DNA from: Pseudomonadota bacterium
GTDB taxonomy: Bacteria; Pseudomonadota; Gammaproteobacteria; Acidiferrobacterales; Acidiferrobacteraceae
Reading direction: 5' to 3'
Assembly (NCBI GenBank): GCA_021797365.1
Contig: JAJZZU010000120.1
Span: 1 to 7,398, forward strand
Length of the DNA: 7,398 nucleotides
A program made the position numbers and the translations under genes. The notes below the pieces were generated by a model. That model had not been told where the DNA came from. It saw nothing but the letters and a program-made list of their open reading frames with translations, and did no database searches. The number at the start of each line of letters is the position of its first letter. Positions within the stretch are counted from its first letter, which is position 1. Of the stretch, positions 6,872 to 7,398 are shown piece after piece.

Positions 6872-7129
6872 TCACAGGCCAAGCAGGGGGTCGAGTTCCC
6901 CCCTTACATCCAGTTGCGCGAGTTCCCGGTAGCCTCCGATGTGACGGTCGCCTATGAAGATCTGCGGGACCGTGGTGGCGCCACGCGCGCGCTCGACCAT
7001 TTCCCGGCGCCGCTCGGGCTGTTCGTCCACGCGGACCTTCTCGACCGGAACGCCCTTTTGTTCCAGCAGGCGCGAGGCCATCTGGCAATAAGGACATACC
7101 CCCGTAGTGTACATCAAGACCTTGGCCAT
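6872..7129 (-). CDS. grxC: Glutaredoxin 3 (GrxC)
   Basis: Small cytosolic dithiol glutaredoxin that reduces disulfides and glutathionylated proteins using glutathione. The product is 85 residues, the usual GrxC size (E. coli 83). The active site CPYC is at residues 12-15 after a short first strand (VLMYTTG). The cis-proline TVPQIFI (Pro55) and the glutathione-binding GG turn (Gly65-Gly66 in HIGGYREL) are in place. The turn is followed by YREL where many GrxC have Asp-Asp, a mild variation. The start ATG at 7129 lies 8 nt after the rhodanese stop, and a weak AGGG site overlaps that stop codon (TAGGG), so translation is probably coupled. There is no signal peptide, so this is the cytoplasmic counterpart to the periplasmic thiol proteins nearby. 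Confidence 0.95.
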   Translation of the reverse strand: MAKVLMYTTGVCPYCQMASRLLEQKGVPVEKVRVDEQPERRREMVERARGATTVPQIFIGDRHIGGYRELAQLDVRGELDPLLGL

Positions 7130-7137
7130 AGAAGACC

Positions 7138-7398
7138 CTATGAGATAATGGGGAGGTTGGCGCTACGCCACGCCGACAGCCCGCCCGCGAGATTGCGGAC
7201 ATCGCTAAAGCCCGCCTTACGGAGTATTCCCGCGGCGCGCGCCGATCGCGCGCCGCTCGCGCAGCAGATGATGATCGGCTTCTCCTTGTATTTTTTCAGC
7301 TCCTGGCTGCGCGCCGCTACCTGCCCCAAGGGGATATTGATCGCCCGGGCAATATGTCCACTCGCGAATTCCTGCGGTTCACGCACATCCACGATCAC
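7138..7398 (-). CDS. Rhodanese-domain protein (YibN-like), 5' end cut by window edge
   Basis: C-terminal 86 residues of a rhodanese-like domain; such proteins bind or transfer sulfane sulfur on an active-site cysteine. The frame is open to the last base, and the GTG there is internal because the family needs the first strand and helix upstream (E. coli YibN is about 143 residues with an N-terminal membrane anchor). Visible family features are DVREPQEFASGHIARAINIP (4-23 of the visible part), the active-site loop IICCASGARSARA with probable catalytic Cys46 next to Cys45, and the end motif LAGGLSAWRSANLPI. It stands first before grxC, secB and gpsA, as yibN does in E. coli. Whether this protein also has a membrane anchor cannot be seen here. 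Function beyond rhodanese chemistry is inference. Confidence 0.88.
   Translation of the reverse strand: MIVDVREPQEFASGHIARAINIPLGQVAARSQELKKYKEKPIIICCASGARSARAAGILRKAGFSDVRNLAGGLSAWRSANLPIIS
7232..7256. repeat. GC-rich inverted repeat across the rhodanese active-site loop
   Basis: GCGGCGCGCG at 7232-7241 and CGCGCGCCGC at 7247-7256 are perfect 10-nt arms with a 5-nt CCGAT spacer. They lie inside the rhodanese gene just downstream of the catalytic cysteine codon, over the Ser/Gly/Ala/Arg codons of SGARSARAA. In RNA this would be a very stable hairpin. A compositional origin from Ala and Arg codons is likely. Confidence 0.55.

Overview
The window is about 7.4 kb of high-GC (roughly 64%) chromosomal DNA from a proteobacterium. 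Smg (DUF494), SecB, and the orders smg-topA and rhodanese-grxC-secB-gpsA point to Gammaproteobacteria, with Betaproteobacteria as the alternative. The GC content would suit a Chromatiales- or Acidiferrobacter-like lineage, but that is only a guess. I see no mobile element, phage gene, CRISPR array, tRNA or rRNA. The coding is dense and looks like ordinary core chromosome.

The left part runs on the + strand: smg (cut by the window edge), topA (DNA topoisomerase I), dsbD (inner-membrane thiol reductase), and a short DsbG/DsbC-like periplasmic thioredoxin-fold protein. The gaps are 91, 74 and 45 nt, and no strong intrinsic terminator lies between them. The right part runs on the - strand and reads, in transcription order, rhodanese-domain protein (cut by the window edge), grxC (glutaredoxin 3), secB (export chaperone), gpsA (glycerol-3-phosphate dehydrogenase). 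These four are tightly packed, with an 8 nt gap, a 44 nt gap and a 35 nt overlap. The two convoys meet tail to tail, and the last codons of the DsbG-like gene and gpsA overlap by 11 nt.

The common thread is thiol chemistry. DsbD takes electrons from cytoplasmic thioredoxin across the membrane, and the adjacent DsbG-like protein is a plausible periplasmic recipient. Glutaredoxin 3 and the rhodanese handle cytoplasmic thiol and sulfane-sulfur chemistry. SecB serves protein export, GpsA starts phospholipid synthesis, and TopA relaxes negative supercoils.

I found no convincing undescribed system. The most interesting item is the DsbG-like protein. It keeps the CPYC active site but lacks the space for the usual N-terminal dimerisation domain, and it appears to have Val rather than Thr before the cis-proline. 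The other findings are small: GC-rich perfect palindromes inside dsbD and the rhodanese gene, extra cysteines at the TopA C-terminus, and overlapping gene ends.
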